A program made the translations under genes and the position numbers. This document shows positions 21,117-31,305 of a stretch of DNA of 64,000 nt, one piece after another (position 1 is the stretch's first letter; every line of letters starts with the position of its first letter). The DNA is from Francisella orientalis FNO12 (GTDB lineage Bacteria > Pseudomonadota > Gammaproteobacteria > Francisellales > Francisellaceae), in the NCBI RefSeq assembly GCF_001042525.2, contig NZ_CP011921.2:1612001-1676000 (forward strand). Direction: 5' to 3'. The notes under the pieces were generated by a model. It was given only the letters and a program-made list of their open reading frames with translations. It had not been told where the DNA came from and did no database searches.

Positions 21117-21542
21117 TTAACCCAGAAAATACTGAATAAAACTCTCAAATATAACACCAAATAAAGATATTATTAGTGCAAAAATTATAACCACTACTAT
21201 AACCATAGCAGATATCGTCATCGTCTCTTTGCGTGTAGGCCATACAACCTTTGCCAACTCAAGTTTTGAAGCCTGAAAAAATGCCCAAAAGCGACGCCCT
21301 TGATTCGTAAATCTTGCAACAACCAAAGCCACCAAAACCACAACAACAGCTAAAGATGTATTATAGGAACTATAACTTCCACCAAGTACATCAGAGTACA
21401 TAGTGATCACAACACCAAAGACTATAATTGCTGTTGCTATTATCCACAACAATAAGCTACTTGACTTAGAAATTTTCTTAATTTCACTAGTCTTTGTGGC
21501 ACCACTGACCCACACTTTATTTAAACCTTGATTTTTTTTCAC
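21117..21542 (-). CDS. secE: Preprotein translocase subunit SecE
   Basis: The 141-residue protein has three hydrophobic helices (about 27-47, 55-75, 108-135), as in enterobacterial SecE. The conserved essential segment FFQASKLELAKVVWPTRKETM precedes the last helix. It forms the SecYEG channel in the inner membrane. The start is a GTG at 21542 with GGGAT upstream. A terminator separates it from tRNA-Trp, so it needs its own promoter. Confidence 0.95.
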   Translation of the reverse strand: MKKNQGLNKVWVSGATKTSEIKKISKSSSLLLWIIATAIIVFGVVITMYSDVLGGSYSSYNTSLAVVVVLVALVVARFTNQGRRFWAFFQASKLELAKVVWPTRKETMTISAMVIVVVIIFALIISLFGVIFESFIQYFLG

Positions 21543-21569
21543 AAGATATCCCTTTCTTTAAAAAGTATT

Positions 21570-21597
21570 TATATAGAGAAATTACAAACGTAGCCAA
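21570..21597 (-). promoter_or_regulatory. Candidate promoter for secE-nusG-rpl operon
   Basis: The minus strand reads TTGGCT (21592-21597), 16 bases, then TATATA (21570-21575), about 28 bases before the secE start. It lies downstream of the terminator at 21633-21669, which fits an independent transcription start. Confidence 0.5.
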
Positions 21598-21632
21598 TAA
21601 AATATCACACCAAATAAATAATATCAAGAAAT

Positions 21633-21669
21633 AAAAAAGGCGATGTTGCAAAAATCACAACACCGCCTT
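21633..21669 (-). terminator. Rho-independent terminator after tRNA-Trp
   Basis: On the minus strand AAGGCGGTGTTG pairs with CAACATCGCCTT (12 pairs, one G-T) around a short T-rich loop, followed directly by TTTTATT. It lies 7 bases past the tRNA-Trp CCA end and should end the tRNA-tuf-tRNA transcript. Confidence 0.85.
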
Positions 21670-21676
21670 AATTATA

Positions 21677-21752
21677 TGGCAGGCCAGGAGGGACTCGAAC
21701 CCCCAACTTGCGGTTTTGGAGACCGCTGCTCTACCAATTGAACTACTGACCT
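21677..21752 (-). tRNA. tRNA-Trp (anticodon CCA)
   Basis: The 76-base cloverleaf has acceptor AGGTCAG pairing CTGGCCT with one G-T, the anticodon loop CTCCAAA, the T loop GGTTCGAGTCC and an encoded 3' CCA. It lies between tuf and secE, as in many gammaproteobacteria. Confidence 0.95.
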
Positions 21753-21774
21753 ATATTTTTTGTTAAACTATCTA

Positions 21775-22959
21775 TTATTCGATAATTTTAGCAACAACAC
21801 CAGCACCAACCGTTCTACCACCCTCACGGATAGCAAAACGTAGACCTTCGTCCATAGCGATTGGATTGATTAAAGTGATAGTCATCTTAATGTTATCACC
21901 AGGCATTACCATTTCAACACCTTCTGGCAACTCAACAGCACCAGTAATATCTGTAGTACGGAAGTAGAACTGTGGTCTATATCCTTTGAAGAATGGAGTA
22001 TGTCTACCACCTTCTTCTTTAGAAAGAACATACACTTCAGCTTCAAACTTAGTATGCGGCTTAATTGAACCTGGCTTACATAGTACTTGACCACGCTCAA
22101 CATCATCTCTTTTAAGACCACGAACTAGGATACCTACATTATCACCAGCTTCCCCTTTGTCAAGAAGCTTACGGAACATTTCAACACCAGTCACAGTAGT
22201 TTTTTGAGTTGGACGAATACCAACAACTTCAACTTCATCACCAACATTCACAACACCACGCTCAATACGACCAGTCACTACTGTACCACGACCAGAGATT
22301 GAGAATACATCTTCAATTGGAAGAATGAATGGCTTAGCAGTGTCACGCTCAGGAGCTGGAATATAATCATCCATAGCAGCAACTAGCTCAACAATTTTCT
22401 CAACATATTGCTCTTCACCTTCGATAGCTTTAAGAGCAGAACCCATGATAACTGGAGTATCATCACCAGGGAAATCATACTGATCAAGAAGCTCACGAAC
22501 TTCCATCTCTACCAACTCTAGCAACTCTTCGTCATCCACCATGTCACACTTGTTCAAGAAAACAACTATATACGGTACACCAACCTGACGAGAAAGTAAG
22601 ATGTGCTCACGAGTTTGTGGCATAGGACCATCTGCAGCAGAACATACCAGGATAGCACCATCCATTTGAGCAGCACCAGTAATCATGTTTTTAACGTAGT
22701 CCGCGTGCCCTGGACAGTCAACATGAGCATAGTGTCTATTTGGAGACTCATACTCTACGTGAGAAGTATTAATAGTAATACCGCGCGCCTTTTCTTCAGG
22801 CGCATTATCGATCTCATCAAACTTACGAGCTGAACCACCGTTCTTTTCAGCCATAACTTTAGTGATAGCAGCAGTAAGAGTAGTCTTACCATGGTCAACG
22901 TGACCAATTGTACCTACGTTTACGTGCGGCTTCGAACGTTCAAATTTTTCTTTAGCCAT
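21775..22959 (-). CDS. tuf: Translation elongation factor EF-Tu
   Basis: The 394-residue GTPase delivers aminoacyl-tRNA to the ribosome. G motifs are visible: [10 protein letters not shown] near residue 18, the effector [21 protein letters not shown] and SALKA. Domains 2 and 3 follow, with GRIERGV and the C-terminal [15 protein letters not shown]. It is cotranscribed with upstream tRNA-Tyr, -Gly and -Thr and downstream tRNA-Trp, the tufB-type arrangement. It is the only tuf copy in the window. Confidence 0.98.
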   Translation of the reverse strand: MAKEKFERSKPHVNVGTIGHVDHGKTTLTAAITKVMAEKNGGSARKFDEIDNAPEEKARGITINTSHVEYESPNRHYAHVDCPGHADYVKNMITGAAQMDGAILVCSAADGPMPQTREHILLSRQVGVPYIVVFLNKCDMVDDEELLELVEMEVRELLDQYDFPGDDTPVIMGSALKAIEGEEQYVEKIVELVAAMDDYIPAPERDTAKPFILPIEDVFSISGRGTVVTGRIERGVVNVGDEVEVVGIRPTQKTTVTGVEMFRKLLDKGEAGDNVGILVRGLKRDDVERGQVLCKPGSIKPHTKFEAEVYVLSKEEGGRHTPFFKGYRPQFYFRTTDITGAVELPEGVEMVMPGDNIKMTITLINPIAMDEGLRFAIREGGRTVGAGVVAKIIE

Positions 22960-23002
22960 TTCTATGCTCCATTTTTTTCAACAAAAAACAATAAATCAAA
23001 TA

Positions 23003-23078
<76 letters not shown>

Positions 23079-23113
23079 TTATTAATAGTGTTTATTTTAT
23101 AATTTATTTTAGG

Positions 23114-23187
23114 TGGAGCGGGTGATGGGAATCGAACCCACACTATCGGCTTGGAAGGCCGAAGTTCTACCATTGAACTACACCCGC
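23114..23187 (-). tRNA. tRNA-Gly (anticodon TCC)
   Basis: The 74-base cloverleaf begins GCGGGTG and ends CACCCGCTCCA. The anticodon loop CTTCCAA reads GGA/GGG codons, and CCA is encoded. It sits between tRNA-Tyr and tRNA-Thr. Confidence 0.95.
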
Positions 23188-23188
23188 A

Positions 23189-23273
23189 TGGTGGAGGGAG
23201 CAGGATTCGAACCTGCGAAGGCTGAGCCGTCAGATTTACAGTCTGATCCCTTTGACCGCTCGGGAATCCCTCC
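23189..23273 (-). tRNA. tRNA-Tyr (anticodon GTA)
   Basis: The 85-base tRNA has a long variable arm typical of class II tRNA-Tyr, the anticodon loop CTGTAAA, acceptor GGAGGGA/TCCCTCC and an encoded CCA. It is the first gene of the tRNA-tuf transcript, one base from tRNA-Gly. Confidence 0.95.
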
Positions 23274-23290
23274 CCTAAAACTTTTAGATA

Positions 23291-23319
23291 ACTATAAAGT
23301 TTATTTGACTAAAAATCAA
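23291..23319 (-). promoter_or_regulatory. Promoter of the tRNA-tuf operon
   Basis: The minus strand reads TTGATT (23314-23319), exactly 17 bases, then TATAGT (23291-23296). The predicted start near 23284 is about 11 bases before mature tRNA-Tyr. Confidence 0.7.
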
Positions 23320-23428
23320 GCTTTTTTTATGATAATTTGCATTTTGCTTAGCAGAAACAACTTATCTAACAAAAAAACTGGGGTTATATTACTATGTGTA
23401 GTTGTAAATGTAAAGCTCTTATATCTTT

Positions 23429-24838
23429 TTATAGAACTATGCATTGTTTTTGTACTCTTGTCATAGCTACATACAATATCTGATTTCTTTCGGTATAATT
23501 TTTATTTAAAGCAATATCCTATTAAAAGCATAAATACCTTTTTATATGTTGATCCCTGCGCTTTATGGACTGTAACCGCAAAACCATAGTCCAAATCTTT
23601 TTTATTATATCGCTTTTAGCTCTTAAGCCGCCATCGGAATATCTTTCAATATCAATCATTAATAAATTATTTTTTTCTAAACTCATAATATACTGACCAC
23701 AACCTATCACTTCTAGCAATTTTTAATAAATTATCGTGAATCTCAGCATACTCGTTGAGGTTTTCACTACTATCTGAATCTATTATAAAAATACTTTTCT
23801 CATCGAATCCTCGATAAATTCTCGCTTTCTCATGTACTTTTACGGTATAGCCAAGCAACCCATTTATGTTTTTTTGTCTATCGGACACTTCGACCACTTT
23901 ATAATCTACACAATTATTTATTAAAAAAGATTCTTTAGCACTAGCTTTTATCACTCTATAACCTCATTAGGACATCCCCCTTTTCTATTAAATTAGCATT
24001 TTGTCCAAAAACCAAGTCCCTGATTATCCTATTTGATTGCATAACTGTTCTATTACACCAAGCTATTAGTTTTGCATAATTTAAATCAGCTTTTGCATAC
24101 GAGGAGCCAAAAACTTTCTTAATCTCATCTCTAAATTGATCATTTGAATCAACAAATAACACACCCTCGCCATCTTTATTCAGCATACTTTCTTTTTTAT
24201 CCAAAAAGATTGGTAAGTCTTCCCCAACATTTCTAAGTTGCTGATTTAGTTTTGCTATAGGATTATCATCAGATTGACGCATAAGTTGCGTAAGTTCATA
24301 GTTATTGTCTAACTGAAAAATTGGACTTTCTTGATCTCCTACAGGAGGTATCTGCGCTTTATCTCCCAAGAATATAACCTTAGATGATAATGACTTAGTA
24401 ATTTCAGCATCAATAAGCTCAAATAATGATTTATTTATCATGCTTGCTTCATCTATTATTATTAAATCATAGTTTTTGATAGTAGCTTTATTAATTTGTC
24501 CAAAAACTGGTTCATTTGGATTAAAATCAATAGGATTTATATCAGGTTGCAATCCAAGCAAAGAGTGGATCGTATACCCAGGTGCAGAAGTTGATTGTGA
24601 AATAACAGCATTTGCCTTACGGGTTGGTGCTGAGACTATTTCCATCTTAGGATACTCATCTAAGATCTTCTTAACAACAGCAGTCTTACCTGTATCCTGA
24701 GAGTAGAAAATACGCATCTTTACTCTTAAGGAATTTTTTTACATGACTAATCGCTTTTACTTTCTGATTATTGAAAATTATTTTTTGACCATTTTGCGTA
24801 TATAAATAATTTTCGGAATTAAGAAAACTTTTTTGCAT
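23429..24838 (-). pseudogene. Dda-like SF1B helicase pseudogene
   Basis: Pieces in several frames add up to a helicase of about 470 residues. The N-terminus starts at an ATG (24838) that overlaps the MscS-like stop as TAATG. Recognisable motifs are FLLSGY...TGKT (Walker A), TIHSLLGLQP, IIIDEASM (Walker B), FLGDKAQIPPV (motif III), TVHKAQGSTYKK (motif V) and ILYVAMTR (motif VI). Size and motif spacing resemble T4 Dda more than RecD. Damage includes an 8-base deletion inside Walker A near 24697 and frameshifts near 23950, in T runs at 23670-23676 and 23598-23603, and near 23518. It is the last gene of the glycerol operon. Confidence 0.75.
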
Positions 24839-25338
24839 TACTTATTTTCTGATTCAGAGAATCTTGTAATAACTCTAGAAAGAATTAAATTATTTGGTAC
24901 AACAATTTCATTATCGTTTTCATCATCAAGTTTTGTATACAAAAATCCAATTGACTTAATCCGACCTTTGACACCACCTAAATCCACCTTTTCACCTATC
25001 TCAAAAGGTTTACTAAATGCAAGCATAATTCCTGATGCCACGATATTATAAGATGCCTTAAGAGACATGGAAATACCAAAAACAATCCCTGTTAAAACTC
25101 CTGTGACAGGCGATATAGGCACTCCAAGTTTTGCCAATGCGATTACTACAACTAAAACCAAAAAAATAGTATACACAACACTAGATAAAAATTGCGATAC
25201 TGTTTTGTCATAATCTTCAAGCAAACGATAGACTAATTTTTTGATGTACTTAGATACCCAAAAGCCTATAGCTAAAATTAAAATTGAAATAAGTAAATTC
25301 ATCCACAATGAACTTTCAATACTAATTTGATCAAACAT
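24838..25338 (-). CDS. Small MscS-family mechanosensitive channel
   Basis: The 166-residue protein has an N-terminal hydrophobic region (about 10-80), the pore-lining helix with small residues ([25 protein letters not shown]), and the following beta domain ([30 protein letters not shown]). It ends soon after VVPNNLIL. It lacks the cytoplasmic alpha/beta cage of E. coli MscS and has about half its length. It overlaps the upstream membrane-protein gene by 8 bases and the helicase remnant by one. Lying downstream of glpF, it could release osmolytes during glycerol uptake; that link is inference. Confidence 0.75.
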   Translation of the reverse strand: MFDQISIESSLWMNLLISILILAIGFWVSKYIKKLVYRLLEDYDKTVSQFLSSVVYTIFLVLVVVIALAKLGVPISPVTGVLTGIVFGISMSLKASYNIVASGIMLAFSKPFEIGEKVDLGGVKGRIKSIGFLYTKLDDENDNEIVVPNNLILSRVITRFSESENK

Positions 25339-26032
25339 TTTTTTTATTCTCCATATATATTCTTTTTGCTCTAGTAAGCATAAAAACCGCTATACAACTA
25401 AGGACCATCGATATTGTAGCAAACGAAATCTCCTCAACAGCTATTTTATGCTTCACAGCACCAGTCAAAGCATTTAATATAAAAACTCCGTTCTCAACGA
25501 TAAATAATGCCATACTTATAGCAAAAGCGGATAAACATATAGAAAACCTGTATAAAAATGTCGATATTGCAAATAATAACAATAACGGATAGATAACTAT
25601 CTGTAAAGCATCTATAAAAAAATGTCCAAATGCTGTAACACAGTCAAAATTATATTTTATTGTAAATATATATATAAAAGCGAATACAAAAAAAGTTGCA
25701 AACAGTATCAAAGCATCCCTACTAAAAATATTATCATTAAAATCAAAATATCTTTTTCTTGAAAATAACAGTCCACAGACTGTAATAAATGCAGCTCCAG
25801 AGATAAACCCATCATAGGAGAAGGTATTTTCTAGATAAATATGATGAGCAACATATCCATAACTACCCATCCCAAATAAAGATACTGAAAAACATATCCA
25901 AAACGCCACATCCCAAGGTTTTCTTTTTACAAAGATATAGCTTAAAATCACGCAACATAAAAATAACATGATTGAAATAAAAACTCTCAAAAGATCATCA
26001 GCTAGTAGTGGTAGATAAATCATCTCACACAT
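25331..26032 (-). CDS. Unrecognised multi-pass membrane protein in the glycerol operon
   Basis: I do not recognise this 233-residue protein. It has about seven hydrophobic segments (roughly 13-33, 43-62, 75-92, 104-123, 137-160, 162-190, 202-220) joined by short polar loops, and a basic C-terminus ([13 protein letters not shown]). No catalytic motif stands out. AAGGAG lies 12 bases before the start, within the last codons of glpF. It is 4 bases from glpF and overlaps the MscS-type gene by 8, so it is clearly part of the same operon. Confidence 0.65.
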   Translation of the reverse strand: MCEMIYLPLLADDLLRVFISIMLFLCCVILSYIFVKRKPWDVAFWICFSVSLFGMGSYGYVAHHIYLENTFSYDGFISGAAFITVCGLLFSRKRYFDFNDNIFSRDALILFATFFVFAFIYIFTIKYNFDCVTAFGHFFIDALQIVIYPLLLLFAISTFLYRFSICLSAFAISMALFIVENGVFILNALTGAVKHKIAVEEISFATISMVLSCIAVFMLTRAKRIYMENKKNV

Positions 26033-26036
26033 TTTA

Positions 26037-26801
26037 TTAGAAAACTCCTTTTGTCTTCAGGAACAGATATAAACCTGTGGCAATGACACTCCCTAAAATA
26101 GGACCAAGTATCGGTATCCACGCATAGCTCCATTGAGAAGAACCTTTTCCTTGTATCGGCATAATAGCATGAAACAATCTTGGACCAAAATCTCTAGCAG
26201 GATTTATAGCATAACCAGTTGTTCCACCTAATGATAAACCAATCACAACCACCACAAATGCAACTGGTATACCACCTAAAGCACCCATATCTATCGGATA
26301 TGCTGTTGCAATTGCTGGATCGCCAACATGTACAACTACTCCAGGCATCGCCAATATTGCTAAAACTAAAACAAAAGTACCAATAACTTCACTAGCAAAA
26401 TTAGATGGTAAATGTTTGATAGCCGGAGAAGTACAATGTGTCGCTAGCTTTAAGTCTGTATTATCAGTTGCTGAGTAATGAGGATAGTACATAGTCCAAA
26501 CAAGCAACTGTCCAAGCATAGCTCCAATAATTTGACTAACGATATATGGAGCCACCCAAACCCATGAAAATTTGCCTGATAGAGTAAGAGCTATGGTAAC
26601 CGCTGGATTCATGTGAGCACCACTAATTGAGCCTGCGACCAACACTCCTATAAATACTGCTAATCCCCAGGCCAATGTTATAACAATCCAACCCCCATTA
26701 TGAGATTTAGTTTTATTTAAAACTACTCCCGCTACAACACCATTACCTAAAAGAATAAGTAACATTGTACCTATTACTTCTGCTATACATGCTTCTAACA
26801 T
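26037..26801 (-). CDS. glpF: Glycerol uptake facilitator (aquaglyceroporin)
   Basis: The 254-residue MIP channel has both NPA boxes, HMNPAVT in the first half and INPARDFGPR in the second. The Asp after NPAR is typical of glycerol-conducting GlpF rather than water-selective AqpZ. Six hydrophobic helices are evident. Placement between glpD and glpK supports glycerol entry by facilitated diffusion, with trapping by GlpK. The gap to glpD is 8 bases. Confidence 0.93.
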   Translation of the reverse strand: MLEACIAEVIGTMLLILLGNGVVAGVVLNKTKSHNGGWIVITLAWGLAVFIGVLVAGSISGAHMNPAVTIALTLSGKFSWVWVAPYIVSQIIGAMLGQLLVWTMYYPHYSATDNTDLKLATHCTSPAIKHLPSNFASEVIGTFVLVLAILAMPGVVVHVGDPAIATAYPIDMGALGGIPVAFVVVVIGLSLGGTTGYAINPARDFGPRLFHAIMPIQGKGSSQWSYAWIPILGPILGSVIATGLYLFLKTKGVF

Positions 26802-26809
26802 AAAAAACC

Positions 26810-28342
26810 TTATTTATACAACTCATCCACATCAAAGTTTTTAGCGAACTCTTTAAAGTTAGTAACTTGCTGATCTTGCCATGATTGATCTTTACCAAGC
26901 TCCTTTGCCATAAGCTCTGCTACTACTGGAGCTGCAGCAATACTAGCTTTGATATCCAAAAACGCTGCCCTAGTACGACGTGCTAATACATCTTCAACAC
27001 TCTTAGCCTTTTCAGCTCTCACATGATAAATCACCTCTGCCTGATAGTATGGTAAATCACCATGTAGCAACTTGTGATTATCTAACTCTTTTTGAATGAT
27101 TTTGATATCTTCAACATTTTTGCCATAAACTTTTAAAGGATATACATCTTTTGGCTCAATAGCATCAACAAGTAACTCATCAGAAGTTTTGGATATTTTT
27201 TGAGCAATTTTTTTGGTTTCAATAAAATCTAAAACATCTTGCCCCATTCTTCTAAAGATTGTCCATTTACCACTAACAACTGTTATTAAGCCATCCTTTG
27301 ACTCTACAATTTCATGTTTACGCGAGATTTTTGCTGTATTTTTAGCATTTTTTGGAGATACAAGAGGTCTTTGTCCACAATATACAGACTTAATATCATC
27401 AATAGTAGCTTTTGTTTTTGCATACTGATTAAATGTCTCTAGGATAAAGTCAATCTCATATTTTTCCGCTCGTGGCTCAATACTCGGAGCTTCCTTCTTT
27501 ATATCCGTGGTACCCACTATTAGATGATTATACCAAGGTAAGATAAATAATACACGACCATCCTCTGTCTTTGGAATTAAGATTGCATGCTCGGTAGGAA
27601 ACTTTTCTCTATCAAAAACAATATGTGTGCCTTGAGCAACCGATACATATTTATGAGAATCTTGCTGATTCGCTATATCTATAGTTTTATCGGTAAAAGT
27701 ACCTGTTGCATTAACAATGTATTTAGCTGTAAATTCTTTTTGTTCGCTCGATAAAGTATCAATTACTTTTACAGTATCTAATTTTGAATCCGTTGAACTA
27801 AATATCTTTTCTACTTTATGATAGTTAAGAGCAACACCGCCTTTGAACTCAAAAGTTTTCATCAAAGAAATCAAAAGCCTAGTATCATCAAATTGACCAT
27901 CATAATACACTAAGCTCTTTTTAAGTTTCGAATCTTCGATATTTGGCAAGATTGCTAATGTTTGTTGTTTGTTAAGATTATAGCTTTTACCAATTTTGTA
28001 TTTACCTGATAAAAACTCATACAACTTAACACCAATTGTATATTTAACTGTCTCAAAATAACTACGCGTTGGTATTAGATAGGACTGTTTATGAGTTAAA
28101 TGTGGAGCATTATGCAAGAATGAAAATCTCTCTTCCAAACCCTCTTTTACTAGAGCAAAATCAAAATTCTCTAGGTACCTTAAACCACCATGTATCAACT
28201 TAGTTGATTTTGAAGATGTACCTTTACCAAAATCATAAGCCTCTAAAAGCAAAGTTTTATAGCCTCTTGAAACCGCTTCAATAGCACAACCAAAACCAGT
28301 TGCACCTCCACCTATTATTATTATGTCGTATTCTTTTTTCAT
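26810..28342 (-). CDS. glpD: FAD-dependent glycerol-3-phosphate dehydrogenase
   Basis: The 510-residue enzyme begins with the Rossmann dinucleotide site IIIGGGATGFGCAIEAVSRG and shows GTSSKSTKLIHGGLRYLE, then IVNATGTFTDK, the ATHIVFD-like GTHIVFD and a C-terminal domain with LARRTRAAFLD. It oxidises glycerol-3-phosphate to dihydroxyacetone phosphate at the inner membrane, passing electrons to quinone. It lies 74 bases downstream of glpK. No clear ribosome binding site precedes the ATG. Confidence 0.93.
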   Translation of the reverse strand: MKKEYDIIIIGGGATGFGCAIEAVSRGYKTLLLEAYDFGKGTSSKSTKLIHGGLRYLENFDFALVKEGLEERFSFLHNAPHLTHKQSYLIPTRSYFETVKYTIGVKLYEFLSGKYKIGKSYNLNKQQTLAILPNIEDSKLKKSLVYYDGQFDDTRLLISLMKTFEFKGGVALNYHKVEKIFSSTDSKLDTVKVIDTLSSEQKEFTAKYIVNATGTFTDKTIDIANQQDSHKYVSVAQGTHIVFDREKFPTEHAILIPKTEDGRVLFILPWYNHLIVGTTDIKKEAPSIEPRAEKYEIDFILETFNQYAKTKATIDDIKSVYCGQRPLVSPKNAKNTAKISRKHEIVESKDGLITVVSGKWTIFRRMGQDVLDFIETKKIAQKISKTSDELLVDAIEPKDVYPLKVYGKNVEDIKIIQKELDNHKLLHGDLPYYQAEVIYHVRAEKAKSVEDVLARRTRAAFLDIKASIAAAPVVAELMAKELGKDQSWQDQQVTNFKEFAKNFDVDELYK

Positions 28343-28416
28343 TTATATTTAAAATCTTTGTATTTAAAAACTATTTGCTCTCTTTTCGAGCCACCTTAGA
28401 TCTAGCCAATAAAATA

Positions 28417-29916
28417 TTATTCAGCCCAAGCCATACTTCTTTGAACTGCTTTTTTCCAGCCTTTGTAATCATGTGCTACAGTTTTATGATCTTTTTTCGG
28501 CTCAAAAGTTTTTTCTGTTGTAAGAATAGTCTTAAGTTCTTCTTTATCTTTCCAGAATCCTACAGCCAGACCTGCCAAGAATACCACTCCCAAACCTGTA
28601 ATCTCACTAATTTTAGGCTTAGAAATTTCTGACTGTAAGATATCTGATTGAAATTGCATCAAGAAATTATTTTGCACTGCACCACCATCGACACGAAGAC
28701 CTGTCAAATCAAGACCGGTATCTTCTTTCATACAATCTAAAATATCCTTTGCTTGATAAGCTATAGCCTCAAGAGCCGCTCTAATAATATGCTCACGTCC
28801 AGTATCTCGAGTGATACCAACAATAGTCCCACGAGCATACATATCCCAATATGGCGTACCAAGTCCAACAAATGCTGGTACCAAGTACACACCATCAGTT
28901 GAGTCTATTTTTGTTGCATAGTACTCACTATCCTCTGCAGAACGTACAAGACCTAGACCATCTCTAATCCATTGGATAACTGCTCCTGCAATAAAGACAC
29001 TCCCCTCTAAAGCATAGGTTGGTTTACCATCCTCAGCCCAAGCGATTGTAGTCAGTAAACCAGCATCAGAAAATATAGGCTTGTCACCCACATTCATTAG
29101 AGCAAAACATCCCGTACCATAAGTATTTTTTGCCATTCCTTCTTCAAAACAGCAGTGTCCAAACAATGCTGACTGCTGATCTCCAGCAACTCCTGCTATT
29201 GGAATGCGCGCACCTCCTAGAGTGCTAGGGTGTGTATGTCCAAAATCACCACTCGAAGATCTAACCTCTGGCAACATTGATACTGGAATATCTAAATACT
29301 CTAGAACTTTTTTGTCCCATTCAAGTGTATTGATATTGAACAACATTGTTCTTGAAGCATTTGAAAAGTCAGTAGCGTGAACTTCACCCTTAGTTAAATT
29401 CCAGATTAACCAAGTATCAATTGTTCCAAAAAGTAAATTTCCTTTTTCTGCTTTTTCTCTAGCTCCGTCAACATTGTCTAAAATCCATTTGATTTTTGTG
29501 GCAGAGAAATACGCATCAACAATAAGACCTGTGTTTTTACGGATATATTTTTTAAGATCTTCGTTCTTGTTAATTTCATCACAAATATGCGATGTTCTAC
29601 GACACTGCCACACTATAGCATTATATACTGGTTGACCTGTATTTTTATCCCAAACAACAGTTGTTTCTCTTTGGTTAGTGATACCAATCGCTGCTATATC
29701 TCTAGGAGAAACTCTAGCATACTCAAGAGCTTCTCTAACAATACTACTTTGTGATGCCCATATTTCCATTGGATCATGCTCTACCCAACCACTTTTTGGA
29801 TAAATCTGTGTAAACTCTTTTTGTGCTATTTTTTTGATATTTCCTTTTTTATCAAAAATTATTGCTCGTGAACTAGTAGTACCTTGATCTATTGCCAATA
29901 TAAATTGCTTGGACAT
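28417..29916 (-). CDS. glpK: Glycerol kinase
   Basis: The 499-residue FGGY kinase shows the ATP-binding [17 protein letters not shown] at the N-terminus, [13 protein letters not shown], the [19 protein letters not shown] motif and the second phosphate loop [15 protein letters not shown]. It phosphorylates glycerol to glycerol-3-phosphate and traps it in the cytoplasm. Length matches E. coli GlpK. The ribosome binding site is AAGGGAA before the ATG. It is second in the operon, after an MFS transporter. Confidence 0.96.
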   Translation of the reverse strand: MSKQFILAIDQGTTSSRAIIFDKKGNIKKIAQKEFTQIYPKSGWVEHDPMEIWASQSSIVREALEYARVSPRDIAAIGITNQRETTVVWDKNTGQPVYNAIVWQCRRTSHICDEINKNEDLKKYIRKNTGLIVDAYFSATKIKWILDNVDGAREKAEKGNLLFGTIDTWLIWNLTKGEVHATDFSNASRTMLFNINTLEWDKKVLEYLDIPVSMLPEVRSSSGDFGHTHPSTLGGARIPIAGVAGDQQSALFGHCCFEEGMAKNTYGTGCFALMNVGDKPIFSDAGLLTTIAWAEDGKPTYALEGSVFIAGAVIQWIRDGLGLVRSAEDSEYYATKIDSTDGVYLVPAFVGLGTPYWDMYARGTIVGITRDTGREHIIRAALEAIAYQAKDILDCMKEDTGLDLTGLRVDGGAVQNNFLMQFQSDILQSEISKPKISEITGLGVVFLAGLAVGFWKDKEELKTILTTEKTFEPKKDHKTVAHDYKGWKKAVQRSMAWAE

Positions 29917-29960
29917 GAAAATTCCCTTATAAAAAAATAATAAATTCCTAAAAAGATATT

Positions 29961-31184
29961 CTAAGCTTTTTTCTCTTTAATAAAAAGAGATAATAATACA
30001 GATAAAAGCATTAATATAGGCAAAATGAATAACGAATATTTAAAAGCTTCTAACTGTCCAAAGCCATAATTTTCAAAAAATGAAACCATATATCCAACAA
30101 ATGGCTGAAGTACAGCACCACTTAAAGGTATAAATAAATTAACTGTAGCAATACCAGTAGCTATATACATTGGACTGATGTGTTGACGCAAAATTGTAAA
30201 ATTAAGAACGTGAGCTGCTTGCATCCCACCCCATAGCACGCACAATATACACATAATTATTGGATTAACATGCAGATATATAACAGCCACAACGATAAAT
30301 AAACCAAAAATTGAAGCCCATGTAAGTAAGGCTTTTTGTTTGTTCAACAGCGTTGCTACAACTCCCCATAAAGGGCTAAAAATTGCAATCCCAATAAATA
30401 TCATCGACGATGCTAAACCAGCATAGTGCTCAGGATATCCATCCAAACTCAAGAATCTATAGCTCCATAAATCTGCAAAAATAGCTGTCGTACCATAAAT
30501 TGTGAAACAGAAAAATCCATTTAGTAAAATTTGCTTTATCTTAAAAACTATAGGAATATCTTCAATCTTGGTATGAGTGTCAGCTAATTCATCAGTATCA
30601 GTCTGATTATGAGGTTCTTTAAATGGTATGAAAAACAATACACTTAAGAACATAATTATTGAAACAACAAGAATTCCAGACATTATCACTTGAATACTAA
30701 AATGATTTGTTAAAATCACTAATGGTAGCCCCGTAAGAGCACCTGCACCATACATAAGCATCTGAGTCGCGCCCGTGAATAGCGGAAAAGTTCTTTTAGG
30801 AAGCCATATAGCTATCGCTTTTAGCGCAGATAAGAAAGCAAAACCACCGCCAATACCAGCTAATACTCTATATAAAATAAGATACTCTGGAGATGTAGCC
30901 ATAGTTGCGATAAGAACCCCTATAGAGAATATCAAAGTACTTATTGCCATAATCTTTTTGACTCCAAATTTATCAAGCAAAATACCAGCTGGAAGCTGTG
31001 AAGCAACATAAGCCCAGTAAAATGCCGAACTTAGTACGCTAATTTGTTCTGCTGTTAAATTATATGGAGTTGTAGAAAAATCATTATAGAGTGAATTTCC
31101 TGAAGCTCGAATTATAAACTCAAGCGCATAAAAAAACGCGCATATAAACCATATCGTAAAACCGGCTCTTGTAATTTTTTGCAT
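29961..31184 (-). CDS. MFS transporter, Francisella Pht/Fpt-like nutrient importer
   Basis: The 407-residue protein has twelve predicted transmembrane helices. It carries the MFS loop [10 protein letters not shown] between helices 2 and 3, preceded by [12 protein letters not shown], a signature shared with the two other MFS proteins in this window. This resembles the Pht (phagosomal transporter) group that imports amino acids and nucleosides in Legionella and Francisella. The frame opens five codons earlier at 31199. I chose the ATG at 31184 because the paralogue at 32051 also starts MQK. It heads the glycerol operon, 44 bases from glpK, so a glycerol-related substrate is possible. Confidence 0.8.
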   Translation of the reverse strand: MQKITRAGFTIWFICAFFYALEFIIRASGNSLYNDFSTTPYNLTAEQISVLSSAFYWAYVASQLPAGILLDKFGVKKIMAISTLIFSIGVLIATMATSPEYLILYRVLAGIGGGFAFLSALKAIAIWLPKRTFPLFTGATQMLMYGAGALTGLPLVILTNHFSIQVIMSGILVVSIIMFLSVLFFIPFKEPHNQTDTDELADTHTKIEDIPIVFKIKQILLNGFFCFTIYGTTAIFADLWSYRFLSLDGYPEHYAGLASSMIFIGIAIFSPLWGVVATLLNKQKALLTWASIFGLFIVVAVIYLHVNPIIMCILCVLWGGMQAAHVLNFTILRQHISPMYIATGIATVNLFIPLSGAVLQPFVGYMVSFFENYGFGQLEAFKYSLFILPILMLLSVLLSLFIKEKKA

Positions 31185-31305
31185 AATTTGAATACACATT
31201 GAACTAATGTATGAAAATTATGCTCCAAAAGCCTTTATATGTAAATAAAATAATATCAACTTAAACTAAACTAAATACTCTACAAAAAACCACTAAAAAA
31301 ATAAT

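Noticed and set aside
23113-23466. Plus-strand open frame beginning MERVMGIEPTLSAWKAEVLPLNYT
   Set aside because: It reads through the antisense of tRNA-Gly and tRNA-Tyr. This is a well-known spurious ORF produced by tRNA genes.
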